DNA of 64,000 nt from an uncultured Tenacibaculum sp. (GCF_947498805.1 NZ_CANMLT010000010.1:1-64000); one strand, 5' to 3'; counted from the first letter of the stretch, positions 44,194-52,932 are shown. The notes: generated by a model from the letters alone, not told the origin. Program-made: numbers and translations.

Positions 44194-45687
44194 TTAATTC
44201 ATTGAAACCTTTTTACTTCCGTAAGTAGCTTCTCTTTTCTTAGCCTCTTCTAACCATTTTGGCAATAGGTTTTGCTTAAACTCTTCCTTTTCTTTGTGTA
44301 ACTTTTCTACATCTAAACCAATATACTCTTGCGCCTTTTCTTTTGTTGAAATATCTGGCATTTCTACAGGCTTGTTATACCCTAATTCTGCTAATAAACG
44401 TGCTAATTTTACACGCCCTTCTGTAGCTTTATCTAAACCGCTAGCAATTACTCTACCTGTTTCAACCGGTGAATGGAACGATGCTCCATGAGCTGCAGCT
44501 GCATAATCCCAGCGCCATTGTGCATGACGAATATCCATTAAGATATCTTTCATTTGCTCTTCTGTAGCACCTAAATCCCAGCACTTCTTTGCTTCCACAT
44601 GCATTCTTACCAAAGCATCTTCTAATTTTAGTCTTGCTTCTGTAGATTTTTGTTGACGTTCATACACGTTTGCTTTTAGCTTATCTGCATCTTCTCTATG
44701 ACAAACCTGACATGAATTAGCTACATTATTCATTGGAGATTGAATATGATGATCTGTAAACTTTTGTCCTCCTTCACTCTTATAAGGCATATGACAATCG
44801 GCACAAGAAACCCCTCTATCTGCATGTACTCCCGTTAAATAGGTTTCGTATCCAGGATGCTGTGCTTTTAACATTGGTGCTTTACTTAACTTATGCGTCC
44901 AATCTTTAAAGTTGATATCGTCATAGTATTTTTCCATTGCTTCAACAGACATTCCATTTTTCCATGGAAAAGTTAAATATGGAACTCCTTCTTTTCCTTG
45001 TTTTGTTTTATCAAAATAATACTCCACATGACATTGTGCACATACCAATGAACGCATTTCTTGATGGGTTGCTTTATTAATGTCTCTTCCCATCTCCTCA
45101 AAAGCTTCTACCAAAGCAGGTCTGGTAATCGTAAGTTTCATTGTTTTAGAATCGTGACAGTCAGCACAACCAATCGGGTTTACCACCTCATGTCCTTTAT
45201 CTGCCCATTTTCCTTTATAAAACTCTGTAATTCCTACTTCATTCATCATTCTAGGAACATCTGGACTTTTACAGGTCCAACAAGTAGCTGGCATTGGACC
45301 ATCTCCTTTTCCTTTTGGTCCACCTGTTCTTAAAGTATTTTGCAGATCGGTGATCGCATGTTGATGCCCACGTCCTTGGTTGTAATCTTTTGAAAAACCA
45401 TATCCTGCCCAAAGTACCACCAAACGCGTATCCTCCTCTAGCATATCTCTCATTTTTGAACCTCCTTGAAAAGATTCAAAATCACTTTTCTCTGTTTGTA
45501 AAAAAGATTGGTATTCTGCTGGAAAATTTTTACCCCATTCTTCATTTCGAGGTTCATTTTCACTAATTTCTACCTGTGGTACATATTTATACTTAGCTTC
45601 ATTTTTTCTATTCACAATGCTTGAAGCTAGTAGCCCTAATAGAAAAACGACTACTACAGTTACTATAAATAATACTTTGTTTTTCAT
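44194..45687 (-). CDS. nrfA: Ammonia-forming cytochrome c nitrite reductase, catalytic pentahaem subunit
   Basis: 497 aa. Six-electron reduction of nitrite to ammonium in the periplasm. Signal/anchor at 1-23. Active-site haem has the diagnostic lysine-ligated CWTCK (136-140); four more CxxCH: CADCH (174-178), CAQCH (216-220), CADCH (295-299), CQVCH (326-330). The region VEYYFDKTK (221-229) and PWKNG follow the third haem as in other NrfA. Encoded 8 bp after nrfH. With napA this gives a complete nitrate-to-ammonium route. Some NrfA also reduce NO and hydroxylamine. Confidence 0.97.
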   Translation of the reverse strand: MKNKVLFIVTVVVVFLLGLLASSIVNRKNEAKYKYVPQVEISENEPRNEEWGKNFPAEYQSFLQTEKSDFESFQGGSKMRDMLEEDTRLVVLWAGYGFSKDYNQGRGHQHAITDLQNTLRTGGPKGKGDGPMPATCWTCKSPDVPRMMNEVGITEFYKGKWADKGHEVVNPIGCADCHDSKTMKLTITRPALVEAFEEMGRDINKATHQEMRSLVCAQCHVEYYFDKTKQGKEGVPYLTFPWKNGMSVEAMEKYYDDINFKDWTHKLSKAPMLKAQHPGYETYLTGVHADRGVSCADCHMPYKSEGGQKFTDHHIQSPMNNVANSCQVCHREDADKLKANVYERQQKSTEARLKLEDALVRMHVEAKKCWDLGATEEQMKDILMDIRHAQWRWDYAAAAHGASFHSPVETGRVIASGLDKATEGRVKLARLLAELGYNKPVEMPDISTKEKAQEYIGLDVEKLHKEKEEFKQNLLPKWLEEAKKREATYGSKKVSMN

Positions 45688-45695
45688 TTGTTTTG

Positions 45696-46292
45696 TTACT
45701 TTTTTATTTGTTGATTAAGCCATTCTGGTATTACGGTTTCTACATTATCAGTAGGAATTGGAGCAATGTTATTTCTTATAGTTGAAATTCCATGTACGGT
45801 ACCATGTGGTAATTCTTGATGACAAGACCAACATTTACGTTCTGTTCTATTTTCTTTATGATTTTCAAGCCACCCATCGTACTTTACTTGAGTCACTTGT
45901 TGCATATGACATCTAATACAATTGTTTTGCACCACTTCCTGTGATGCTTCTCTCATAAACATCACTTCTGGTTCTGCTCTAGCGGTAAACACTGAAGCGT
46001 GAAACAAACCATCTTTAGCCTTGAAATAGTATTTATTCAATACATTATCATGTGGTACATGACAATCATTACAAGAGGCTTGTTCTCTATGCGAACTATG
46101 CATCCAGCTATTGTACATAGGCGTCATTACGTGGCAGTTTACACATGCCAAAGGATCATCTGACATATAAGAAACTAACGAAGCTTCTTTTGCCATAAAA
46201 AAACCTAGACCCGTTACTATTCCTATTAACAGAACCGCAACTCTTCTCCATCTAGACTTTCTATTTGGTAATATTTCGCGATTAAAATTCAA
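45696..46292 (-). CDS. nrfH: NrfH tetrahaem quinol dehydrogenase
   Basis: 198 aa. Single N-terminal transmembrane anchor (17-34) and four CxxCH sites: CVNCH (50-54, followed by VM as in NrfH, where Met can ligate haem 1), CNDCH (74-78), CIRCH (125-129), CWSCH (154-158). Member of the NapC/NrfH/NirT family; it oxidises menaquinol and feeds electrons to NrfA, whose gene follows after 8 bp. It might also serve NapB, since the nap unit has no NapC, but the nap unit has its own NrfD/ferredoxin pair. Confidence 0.95.
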   Translation of the reverse strand: MNFNREILPNRKSRWRRVAVLLIGIVTGLGFFMAKEASLVSYMSDDPLACVNCHVMTPMYNSWMHSSHREQASCNDCHVPHDNVLNKYYFKAKDGLFHASVFTARAEPEVMFMREASQEVVQNNCIRCHMQQVTQVKYDGWLENHKENRTERKCWSCHQELPHGTVHGISTIRNNIAPIPTDNVETVIPEWLNQQIKK

Positions 46293-46308
46293 GTCCTTTA
46301 TTTTTGTT

Positions 46309-47034
46309 TTATGAAGCGTTTAAGCTTCTTTCTAATTCGATTGCTTTAGGGTGTAAAATGTTATTCTCTAAGTGAATATGCTTATGTAAGTCTTGTTCAA
46401 ACTCTTCTAATTTTGAATACAATGCCTTATGTGTATTACAAGCGCCTTCAGGTGGTAAATAATTATTTGTTAATCGAGCTATTTCTTTAAAAATATTGCC
46501 TGCATTTTCATGTTCATATTCCATCATTCGAATTGGATTATTTACAGTACTAAATGAAGGTGTTTTAGCTATTAAACCCTGTTTTTTTGCTTCAAATAAT
46601 TGTTTAATAAATGGAAATAATACCTGTTCTTCTTTTAACAAATGAGAAGATAACTCATTTGCTACCTCATGAAATAGTTTATTTATTTCAACAACTTCTG
46701 GATGTCTATTTCCGTGTACCTTAGCGACCTTATTTGCATATTCTGATAGTAATGGTAAATTTTCTCTTACATAAGTGTGATGCACATTTTCAATATAGAT
46801 CATTAAGAAATCTAATTCCCATTTATCATAATCTTCAATCAAATCTTTAACTGCATCCACTTCGGAAAGTTCCTTTTCAATAAGGTTTACATCAATTCTT
46901 TTCTGAGCACAGGCTTCTTCTACAGAAACATTTCCTCCACAACAAAAGTCAATTCCATATTTCTTAAATACATGTGCCGTTTTAATGTTTTCTGTAACAT
47001 AATCTGCTACCGTTTTTCCTTTAGAGAATACCAT
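46309..47034 (-). CDS. ric: Iron-sulfur cluster repair di-iron protein (Ric/ScdA/YtfE)
   Basis: 241 aa. N-terminal ScdA_N domain with the conserved CCGG (KYGIDFCCGGNVSVEEAC, 25-42), then a hemerythrin-like four-helix domain whose His and Glu ligands are visible: ENVHHTYVREN, HLLKEEQVLFP, MEYEHENAG, HKHIHLENNILHP. The family restores Fe-S clusters damaged by nitric oxide or peroxide. Placement inside the nrf operon, between the outer membrane channel and nrfH, fits protection against NO formed during nitrite reduction. Gap to the next gene is 16 bp. Confidence 0.93.
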   Translation of the reverse strand: MVFSKGKTVADYVTENIKTAHVFKKYGIDFCCGGNVSVEEACAQKRIDVNLIEKELSEVDAVKDLIEDYDKWELDFLMIYIENVHHTYVRENLPLLSEYANKVAKVHGNRHPEVVEINKLFHEVANELSSHLLKEEQVLFPFIKQLFEAKKQGLIAKTPSFSTVNNPIRMMEYEHENAGNIFKEIARLTNNYLPPEGACNTHKALYSKLEEFEQDLHKHIHLENNILHPKAIELERSLNAS

Positions 47035-47039
47035 ATTTT

Positions 47040-48278
47040 TTATTTTTTAGTTGAAAACAAGGTTGGTTTTATAGTTACCATTACCCAAGCCCAATTATTT
47101 GTATTATCATCTGAATTTCCTTTCAACACTTCCATTCCTTCTGAAGGGAATAAGTGAGAATAACCGACCTTAATTCCTATCTCTTTTGTAAACTTATATC
47201 CGTATACTATATCTAATTCTGCTCCTAATTGTTTTGAAACCGTACTGTTTATGTCTTCTGCAGCTGAAAAACTATGTAATGAAGCTCCTAAGCTTGATTT
47301 AGGGTTCAGTTTAAAATTAGCTTTTGCATAGATATCCAGCAATCCCACGTTATTACCATGGTTTCCTACATAGAAATAATCCATTAAACCATTAAACTTG
47401 TGATTGGTACCATAAAAAGGAGTAAACGCCTTGTTTTCATTATTTGCAGGTGAACCATTCTTATTTCCACTAATTAGTTCTGCCCCTAATCCTACTTTTG
47501 TTTTATCTGATACTTTATAATAAGCTTCTAGACTCAATAGGTAAGCACTTAAATCTCTATTTCCGGCATCTTTTCCAAATTGATAATATAGGTTTGATAT
47601 AAAATTAAATTGGTTCACTTTTGCTTTGAGGTGGGTTCCTACTGTTTGACTATACTTTAATCCCACAGGTGTTTGCATACCATTGTTTAAGAACAAAAAG
47701 CTTCCCGAAAAATCTTTCCAATCTTTATGAATCCATGCATATTGCATTGCTTTATAAGTTCTTGGAGTTTCTAAAAAAGTACCCGTAATGTTTTCTTTAG
47801 ACTGGTTGAAGGCTAAACCTATATCTGTTTTAAAACTTCCTTTTCTATACTTTAACATTGCCATATCATGACTTCTAGCCTGCTGTGCCCACCCAACATT
47901 ACCAAAGATTCTACTATCGTCATATATGACTTCTTGGCGTCCTAATTTTAAAGAGTAATTGGTATCTAAGAAAATTTCGGCCCATGCTTGATGTAACCCT
48001 AAACCATTGGCATCTGCAATATTCAACTGAGGTACATCTCCCCAAACTCTAACATCTTGAATACTTAAAAAAAAGTTTAATCTATCAATAGAATATGTAG
48101 TGTTTAATCTTGTTCTTTGCGATACAAACAATGCTGCATTTTCATTATCTGCTATTAAAGTTTTAAACCCATGTCTATATTCAGCTCTTGGGCGTATTTC
48201 TGCATCTATACTTAATTGTGCATAAGATGTAGTTGCTACTAAAACCAGTAGTATACTAAGAAACTTGTTAATTTTCAT
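47040..48278 (-). CDS. Outer membrane beta-barrel channel (alginate-export/porin-like), first gene of the nrf operon
   Basis: 412 aa. Signal peptide (1-20, ending TSYAQ). The rest is alternating beta-strand sequence with RPRAEYRHGF near the N-terminus and repeated aromatic strand ends, resembling the alginate export (AlgE-like) barrel family. The last residues are FSTKK, so the usual terminal Phe is a few residues in. The family label does not imply alginate; leading the nrf operon and being only 5 bp from ric, it is more likely a passage for nitrate/nitrite or small anions. That role is inference. Confidence 0.8.
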   Translation of the reverse strand: MKINKFLSILLVLVATTSYAQLSIDAEIRPRAEYRHGFKTLIADNENAALFVSQRTRLNTTYSIDRLNFFLSIQDVRVWGDVPQLNIADANGLGLHQAWAEIFLDTNYSLKLGRQEVIYDDSRIFGNVGWAQQARSHDMAMLKYRKGSFKTDIGLAFNQSKENITGTFLETPRTYKAMQYAWIHKDWKDFSGSFLFLNNGMQTPVGLKYSQTVGTHLKAKVNQFNFISNLYYQFGKDAGNRDLSAYLLSLEAYYKVSDKTKVGLGAELISGNKNGSPANNENKAFTPFYGTNHKFNGLMDYFYVGNHGNNVGLLDIYAKANFKLNPKSSLGASLHSFSAAEDINSTVSKQLGAELDIVYGYKFTKEIGIKVGYSHLFPSEGMEVLKGNSDDNTNNWAWVMVTIKPTLFSTKK

Positions 48279-48303
48279 AATTCTCTATTTTTAGATTACC
48301 TAA

Positions 48304-48347
48304 CAAATTTCTTGAGAAAGAAGTCTTTAAAACATGATAAAGGTCAT
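48304..48347 (-). promoter_or_regulatory. CRP/FNR-type class II promoter of the nrf operon
   Basis: Palindrome ATGATAAAGGTCAT (48334-48347), 22-bp spacer, -7 box GAAATTTG (48304-48311; five of six) on the minus strand. Start codon of the channel gene 55 bp from the palindrome. Confidence 0.8.
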
Positions 48348-48399
48348 ACTTTGAAAAAAACTTTAACGAATTTTAAATAGCTTAGCTCCCTCACTTTTA

Positions 48400-48407
48400 T
48401 ATATTTG
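48400..48407 (+). promoter_or_regulatory. Predicted -7 box of the OmpH-like gene
   Basis: TATATTTG, a perfect TAnnTTTG, 18 bp before the ATG at 48426. It includes the TTG (48405) that opens the longer frame, favouring the ATG as start. Confidence 0.5.
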
Positions 48408-48425
48408 CGAAAAACAATAAAAAAC

Positions 48426-48929
48426 ATGAAATCAAAAATTATATTATTAGCAGCAATTCTAATTTCAACTTTGTCTTTTTCTCAAACTAAAGTAGGTACA
48501 GTAAACAGTGACTTAATTATTGGGAAAATGCCTCAAATGAAAAATGTTTTAAGAAGAGTTGAAACTGCTGGTAAAAAATTAGATTCATCATTTAACATCA
48601 AAGCACAAGAATATCAAGCAAAGATTAAGGCTTTTCAAACTGACGAAAAAACTTTGAGTGATGCAGATAAACAAACAAGAGTGCAAGAACTTAGAGGACT
48701 AGAAGACGATTTACAGAAGTTTCGAGTAAACGGAACTAAAATGATGCAACTTCAACGTGACGAATATATGAGACCTTTATTAAAAAAATTAGGTGAGACG
48801 ATTGAAGAAGTGGCAAAAGCTAATGGGTATACTCAAATTTTAACTACTACAGGAAATCAATTTGGATATATTGATGAGCGTTTTGATATTACTAAATTAG
48901 TAATGGATAAATTAGGAATTAAAGAGTAA
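48426..48929 (+). CDS. OmpH/Skp family periplasmic chaperone
   Basis: 167 aa from ATG at 48426, which begins a proper signal peptide (1-20, ending LSFSQ). The rest, starting KVGTVNSDLIIGKMPQMK, has the Skp layout: a small beta-strand head and long helical hairpin rich in Lys, Gln and Glu (LDSSFNIKAQEYQAKIKAFQ ... LEDDLQKFRVNGTKMMQLQRDEY), ending with GYTQILTTTGNQFGYIDERFDIT. Skp-like chaperones hold unfolded outer membrane proteins in the periplasm. The DUF1853 gene follows 8 bp after the stop. Confidence 0.88.
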   Translation: MKSKIILLAAILISTLSFSQTKVGTVNSDLIIGKMPQMKNVLRRVETAGKKLDSSFNIKAQEYQAKIKAFQTDEKTLSDADKQTRVQELRGLEDDLQKFRVNGTKMMQLQRDEYMRPLLKKLGETIEEVAKANGYTQILTTTGNQFGYIDERFDITKLVMDKLGIKE

Positions 48930-48937
48930 TTCTTTTT

Positions 48938-49753
48938 ATGCATCAAAAACAAAAAGACTTACAATTACAATACGAAGGATTTTTAAAAACACCTTTTCTA
49001 TGGCATGGAAAAGGTGTTTTTGATTTAACTCAATTTGAAACTCCTAGATCTGAAACTGCTCCATTTACAACGGTTATTAAACAAAAACTCCGACTAGGTA
49101 AACTTGTTGAACGGTTTGTTTCAAATGAGTTACAACAATATCCATCTATAGAGATTTTAGCGGAAAACATACAGATTCAAAATGACAAAATTACCTTGGG
49201 TGAATTGGATTGTTTGTTATTACAAAACAATGCTCCTATTCACTTAGAAATTATATATAAGTTTTATTTATATGATACCACTGTTGGTACTACTGAAATT
49301 GAACATTGGATTGGACCAAACAGACGTGATTCTTTTGTTCAAAAACTCACAAAACTAAAAGATAAGCAGCTACCACTACTCTATTCTGAGTATTGTAAAA
49401 AGTATCTTGACAATTTAAATTTAGCTATAAAGAACATTGAGCAACAGGTATATTTTAAAGCTCAGTTGTTTGTGCCTTTAAAAAAATATGGGGAAGAATT
49501 ACCTCAAATTAATAATGAGTGTATTTGTGGTTTTTATATCAATCTCCAAGAGCTCCGTCAATTTTCGAATTGTAAATTCTATATACCCAATAAACACAAT
49601 TGGCTATTAGAGCCTTATACCCATGTAGATTGGCTAAATTTTGATAATTTTAATACTAAACTTGATGTGTTTTTAAATGAACAAAACGCACCATTATGCT
49701 GGTTAAAAAAGCAAAATGGTACGCTTATAAAGTTTTTTGTAGTTTGGTGGTAA
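48938..49753 (+). CDS. DUF1853 family protein
   Basis: 271 aa. Recognisable family blocks: RLGKLVERFVSNEL, ITLGELDCLLL followed by PIHLEIIYKFYLYD (a possible nuclease-like D-E-x-K arrangement: GELD ... HLEIIYK), and EHWIGPNRRDSF. The ELD...ExxYK pattern resembles PD-(D/E)xK nucleases, but no activity is established for DUF1853. Cytoplasmic. It is probably co-transcribed with the OmpH-like gene and converges with creD across 16 bp. Confidence 0.8.
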   Translation: MHQKQKDLQLQYEGFLKTPFLWHGKGVFDLTQFETPRSETAPFTTVIKQKLRLGKLVERFVSNELQQYPSIEILAENIQIQNDKITLGELDCLLLQNNAPIHLEIIYKFYLYDTTVGTTEIEHWIGPNRRDSFVQKLTKLKDKQLPLLYSEYCKKYLDNLNLAIKNIEQQVYFKAQLFVPLKKYGEELPQINNECICGFYINLQELRQFSNCKFYIPNKHNWLLEPYTHVDWLNFDNFNTKLDVFLNEQNAPLCWLKKQNGTLIKFFVVWW

Positions 49754-49769
49754 ATAACTTACCTATCTT

Positions 49770-51116
49770 TTAGTTAGACCAATCTATCTTTCTCGACACA
49801 TACATTACTACTGCTAATATTGCAAAGAGTCCCACACTTCCTACTAAAAGCGCATAGCTTTCTAATTGGATTATGATAAAAATGAAAGCATATAAAACAG
49901 ATAATGCACCTCCTACAAGTAGCATAAATTTGTTACTCTTTAAAATGTTTTTTGCGTACAGCGTAATCAATCCTATTACAGCAATACTTGATATTCCGTA
50001 AGCTTTTAAGAAATCACTATGCTCTGATATCGATACCAATAAGGTATAGAACATGACCAATGCCAATCCAATCATTAAATACTGAAATGGATGCATATTA
50101 ATTTTACTTATCGTTTGAATTAAAAAAAATACTAGAAAGGTTAAACTAATAACTAAAAAGCCATATTTAGTAGATCGTTCACTTTTTTGATATTCATCTA
50201 CAGGGATTTTAAAATTCACTCCAAAATCGAATTCATTAAAGTTTGGTAACCCAGAAAAGTGCTCTTGAGAAAAAGGTCTATTGATATCAAGAATTTTCCA
50301 TTTTGCATCAAAACCATTCTTATTTATTTTATCTGAATTATACGGTAAAAATTCTCCTGTAAAATTCGCTGTTTTCCAATTTGAAGTAATTCTTGCTATC
50401 GTTTCTTTTCCTATTGGAATAAAACGTACTTCTTTGCTTCCTCTTACTTGAAAATCTACTGAAAACCCAATGGTTTTATCTTGCTTTATAATTTCTTCAA
50501 TAGGTATGGTTTTACTCTCTAAACTATAATAATTGTTAGCATTCTCACCATTTGAAGATAAATCATATGCTTTATCATTAATTTTCACAGATACAGTACT
50601 ACTTACTCCTTTTACATTAGTCGTTTTTAATAGCACCTTACTTTTGTTCCATAATATGTCTTTATTCTTAACCTCTTTTTTACTAAAATCTAACGAATCA
50701 AATCTCCCATTTAATAATATAGTACTGTTAAAAACAGCAGTTGTATAAATTCCTCGCTTCTTTTTCTCTGGATTAATATTGGAGTTTATGTCTAATTTAT
50801 CTGGAAAGAAATAACCATATTCGATATGCGCTACTTTTTCTCTTGTTATTTGTTTTGTTTTCTCATTTGTAATAAGTTTTTCCGTGTATACCCTATAGGG
50901 TATCTTAAGAACTGGCCCATAAATAACCACTTCATTTCCCCATTGTCGACTTATTTGGTTTACAACTGTTTCTTGCCGATAAGAACGTTCTCTGATTAAA
51001 TCTTCTATAAAGATTAATGGGATTATTAAAACAAAACTTAGAAAACCTACCATCATCATTCTGGCAGTTGTAGATGTTTTAATCCAGGTTAAAAATTTGC
51101 TCGGTTGCTGTTCCAT
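49770..51116 (-). CDS. creD: CreD family inner membrane protein
   Basis: 448 aa. N-terminal transmembrane helix (about 18-37), a large periplasmic domain (about 40-315) and a C-terminal bundle of about five helices. Landmarks: the N-terminal LIRERSYRQETVVNQISRQWG and the VNFKIPVDEYQKSERSTKYGFL segment before the helices. CreD is linked to cell envelope integrity and, in enteric bacteria, to CreBC control. No creBC-like pair is adjacent. A perfect -7 box and a direct repeat lie upstream. Confidence 0.9.
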   Translation of the reverse strand: MEQQPSKFLTWIKTSTTARMMMVGFLSFVLIIPLIFIEDLIRERSYRQETVVNQISRQWGNEVVIYGPVLKIPYRVYTEKLITNEKTKQITREKVAHIEYGYFFPDKLDINSNINPEKKKRGIYTTAVFNSTILLNGRFDSLDFSKKEVKNKDILWNKSKVLLKTTNVKGVSSTVSVKINDKAYDLSSNGENANNYYSLESKTIPIEEIIKQDKTIGFSVDFQVRGSKEVRFIPIGKETIARITSNWKTANFTGEFLPYNSDKINKNGFDAKWKILDINRPFSQEHFSGLPNFNEFDFGVNFKIPVDEYQKSERSTKYGFLVISLTFLVFFLIQTISKINMHPFQYLMIGLALVMFYTLLVSISEHSDFLKAYGISSIAVIGLITLYAKNILKSNKFMLLVGGALSVLYAFIFIIIQLESYALLVGSVGLFAILAVVMYVSRKIDWSN

Positions 51117-51144
51117 TTTACTAATATTTAAAGTTCATTTACTT

Positions 51145-51213
51145 CAAAATTAGCTATGAAACATCCATTAAAACCCAATGAATTAGAATTCGTACCTACT
51201 TATTTAGAATTCG
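51145..51213 (-). promoter_or_regulatory. Predicted creD promoter with upstream direct repeat
   Basis: Minus-strand TAATTTTG (51145-51152) is a perfect -7 box 28 bp from the creD ATG. Upstream, the 10-mer CGAATTCTAA occurs twice (51183-51192 and 51204-51213) in the same orientation, 21 bp apart, i.e. two helical turns. Confidence 0.45.
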
Positions 51214-51234
51214 ATAAACACAAGTTTATTGGCA

Positions 51235-52155
51235 CTATATTTTCTGTGGTTTCGTTGTTTTAAGTTTAGAAATTCTCTTTCTTGAAGTAATAAAATAAAC
51301 CCCTGATAATAGTACAATAGAAGCAACAATAGATTGTGTAGTTAACTTTTCTCCTAAAAAATACCACCCTAAAACTAAAGCTACAATCGGATTCACATAG
51401 GCCGAAGTAGAAACCTTTTCAGGAGATACTACTTTAAGTAAATAATTAAACGCTGTAAAGGCTACAATACTTCCAAATATAATTAACAGTATCATAGAAG
51501 TTTGCGCTTCAAAAGACCAACTTAAAGGAGAAGTCCATTTTTCATGAAACAACATAGAACTAATAAATAACAAAACTCCTGCAATAAGCATTTGATATCC
51601 CGTACTTACGAAAAAATTCTTTGGTAAATTTGCTTTGGCTACAAAAACACTTCCGTAGCTCCAACTTAATAAACAGGTAAAAATCATAAAGATTCCCAAT
51701 ACCGTACCTTCTGAAGTTGTTATTTCATTTTGACTTACCAATAGATACATTCCTACAAAACCAAGAAGCACACCTATAACAGATTGTTTTTGCATTTTTT
51801 CTCCATCTAAAAGTCTCATCAACAACAATACAAATAAGGGCTGCGTAGAGGCTAACAAAGCCGCAAAACCACTATCTAAATATTTCAAAGCCCATACAAA
51901 AACTCCGTTCCCATATACCAAGAATAAAAATCCGGCTATGGCCGAATTCATTAATTCGCTTTTATTTATTCTTATAGATACTCCTAGTATTTTAGCTATT
52001 AACATAATTAAGATTCCCGATGCCGTAAACCTTGTTGCCGCTAATAATAAAGGTGACACTTCTGAAACTACAATTTTATTTAACAAATAGGTAGATCCCC
52101 AAATAACATATATGGCAAAAAATGCTGAAATTACTAATGCTCTTGACTGTTTCAT
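51235..52155 (-). CDS. EamA/DMT family transporter
   Basis: 306 aa with ten hydrophobic segments in two EamA repeats: IWGSTYLLNKIVVSEVSP...RFTASG in the first half and SWSYGSVFVAKANLP...LLKVVSPEKVSTSAYVNPIVALVLGWYFLGE in the second. The last is the typical EamA ending. A basic cytoplasmic tail (RKRISKLKTTKPQK) closes the protein. RhaT/YdcZ-like drug/metabolite exporters; substrate unknown. Single gene. Confidence 0.9.
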   Translation of the reverse strand: MKQSRALVISAFFAIYVIWGSTYLLNKIVVSEVSPLLLAATRFTASGILIMLIAKILGVSIRINKSELMNSAIAGFLFLVYGNGVFVWALKYLDSGFAALLASTQPLFVLLLMRLLDGEKMQKQSVIGVLLGFVGMYLLVSQNEITTSEGTVLGIFMIFTCLLSWSYGSVFVAKANLPKNFFVSTGYQMLIAGVLLFISSMLFHEKWTSPLSWSFEAQTSMILLIIFGSIVAFTAFNYLLKVVSPEKVSTSAYVNPIVALVLGWYFLGEKLTTQSIVASIVLLSGVYFITSRKRISKLKTTKPQKI

Positions 52156-52253
52156 AAGAATAAATTGCTTTAGTAAATGTACAACTATAGTTTCAATTTA
52201 CGAACGTAAAAAGAGTTGATTTTTTGCTCTAATTTTAATTCTTTAAAAGCCTA

Positions 52254-52285
52254 AATAGGCATATGTCACAGCGCATATGCCTATT
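52254..52285 (-). terminator. Hairpin downstream of the YiaAB gene
   Basis: Perfect 12-bp stem AATAGGCATATG (52254-52265) / CATATGCCTATT (52274-52285), 16 bp past the stop at 52301. The following T-tract is weak, so termination is probable but not certain. Confidence 0.5.
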
Positions 52286-52300
52286 ATCTTTGTGTAATAT

Positions 52301-52792
52301 TTATTCTTCTTCGTTTTTATTCTCTTTTAAATATGCAATATCTCTTGTATTCTTTTGTACAGATATGGCAGCAAAAAGACTTAAGGTAAAAGACATTCCA
52401 TAAAACCCTTTTTCACTCAATAATAAATCTGCATTCCATAGTCCTATTACTAATAACACAATAGAAGTTATGGTGGTAAACCAACTCATTCCGTAATAAA
52501 TTTCTGTTACCTGTATTCCTTCCAGTTTATCTCTAATTGTTTTTTGTATTGAAATAACTGAAAACAATGCAAATAGCAATACTGTAAAATAATATCCTTT
52601 TTCATTCAACTCCATTTCTGCATTCCATAATCCAATACAATAGGCTGAAACTCCTATTAACAATACCGCCCATGAAGCTCCAACAAAAGCTGATGTTGGC
52701 TTTTGATCAAAAGCTTTGCTAGGTTTATTTTTTTTCTTTTTAACTTCTGTATTATGTTCAAATGTTTTTGTTTGATAGTTCATAATTTTCAT
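52301..52792 (-). CDS. YiaA/YiaB family inner membrane protein
   Basis: 163 aa. Two copies of the two-helix YiaAB unit: SAFVGASWAVLLIGVSAYCIGLWNAEMELNEKGYYFTVLLFALFSVISIQK and a second GMSWFTTITSIVLLVIGLWNADLLLSEKGFYGMSFTLSLFAAISVQK, the shared GLWNA...L.EKG(Y/F)Y motif being diagnostic. Four transmembrane helices, Lys-rich N-terminus, acidic C-terminus (KENKNEEE). Function unknown. ATGs at 52792 and 52783 are both possible starts. Confidence 0.85.
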   Translation of the reverse strand: MKIMNYQTKTFEHNTEVKKKKNKPSKAFDQKPTSAFVGASWAVLLIGVSAYCIGLWNAEMELNEKGYYFTVLLFALFSVISIQKTIRDKLEGIQVTEIYYGMSWFTTITSIVLLVIGLWNADLLLSEKGFYGMSFTLSLFAAISVQKNTRDIAYLKENKNEEE

Positions 52793-52932
52793 TTTTAATT
52801 ACATGGCAAAAATGCAAGGCAAATTGCTTTTACAAAAAACAAAATTTAAAAAAAACCAACGATATAATCACACACATTACATGATAAATCATTAATTTTA
52901 CTAATCAAATTAAAAAAATAGCTAACGATATA

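Noticed and set aside
28927..48278. Denitrification to N2
   Set aside because: No nirK, nirS, norB or nosZ is visible; NrfA with NapA indicates ammonification, not denitrification, at this locus.
51156..51263. Plus-strand ORF of 35 codons (MKHPLKPNELEFVPTYLEFD...)
   Set aside because: It overlaps the creD promoter region and the 3' end of the EamA gene, has no recognisable family, and its repeated LEF residues come from the DNA direct repeat. More likely a regulatory region than a gene.
52881..52892. ATGATAAATCAT palindrome upstream of the helical-repeat protein
   Set aside because: The half-sites are separated by 2 bp rather than 4, and no -7 box lies at the required distance; not counted in the regulon.
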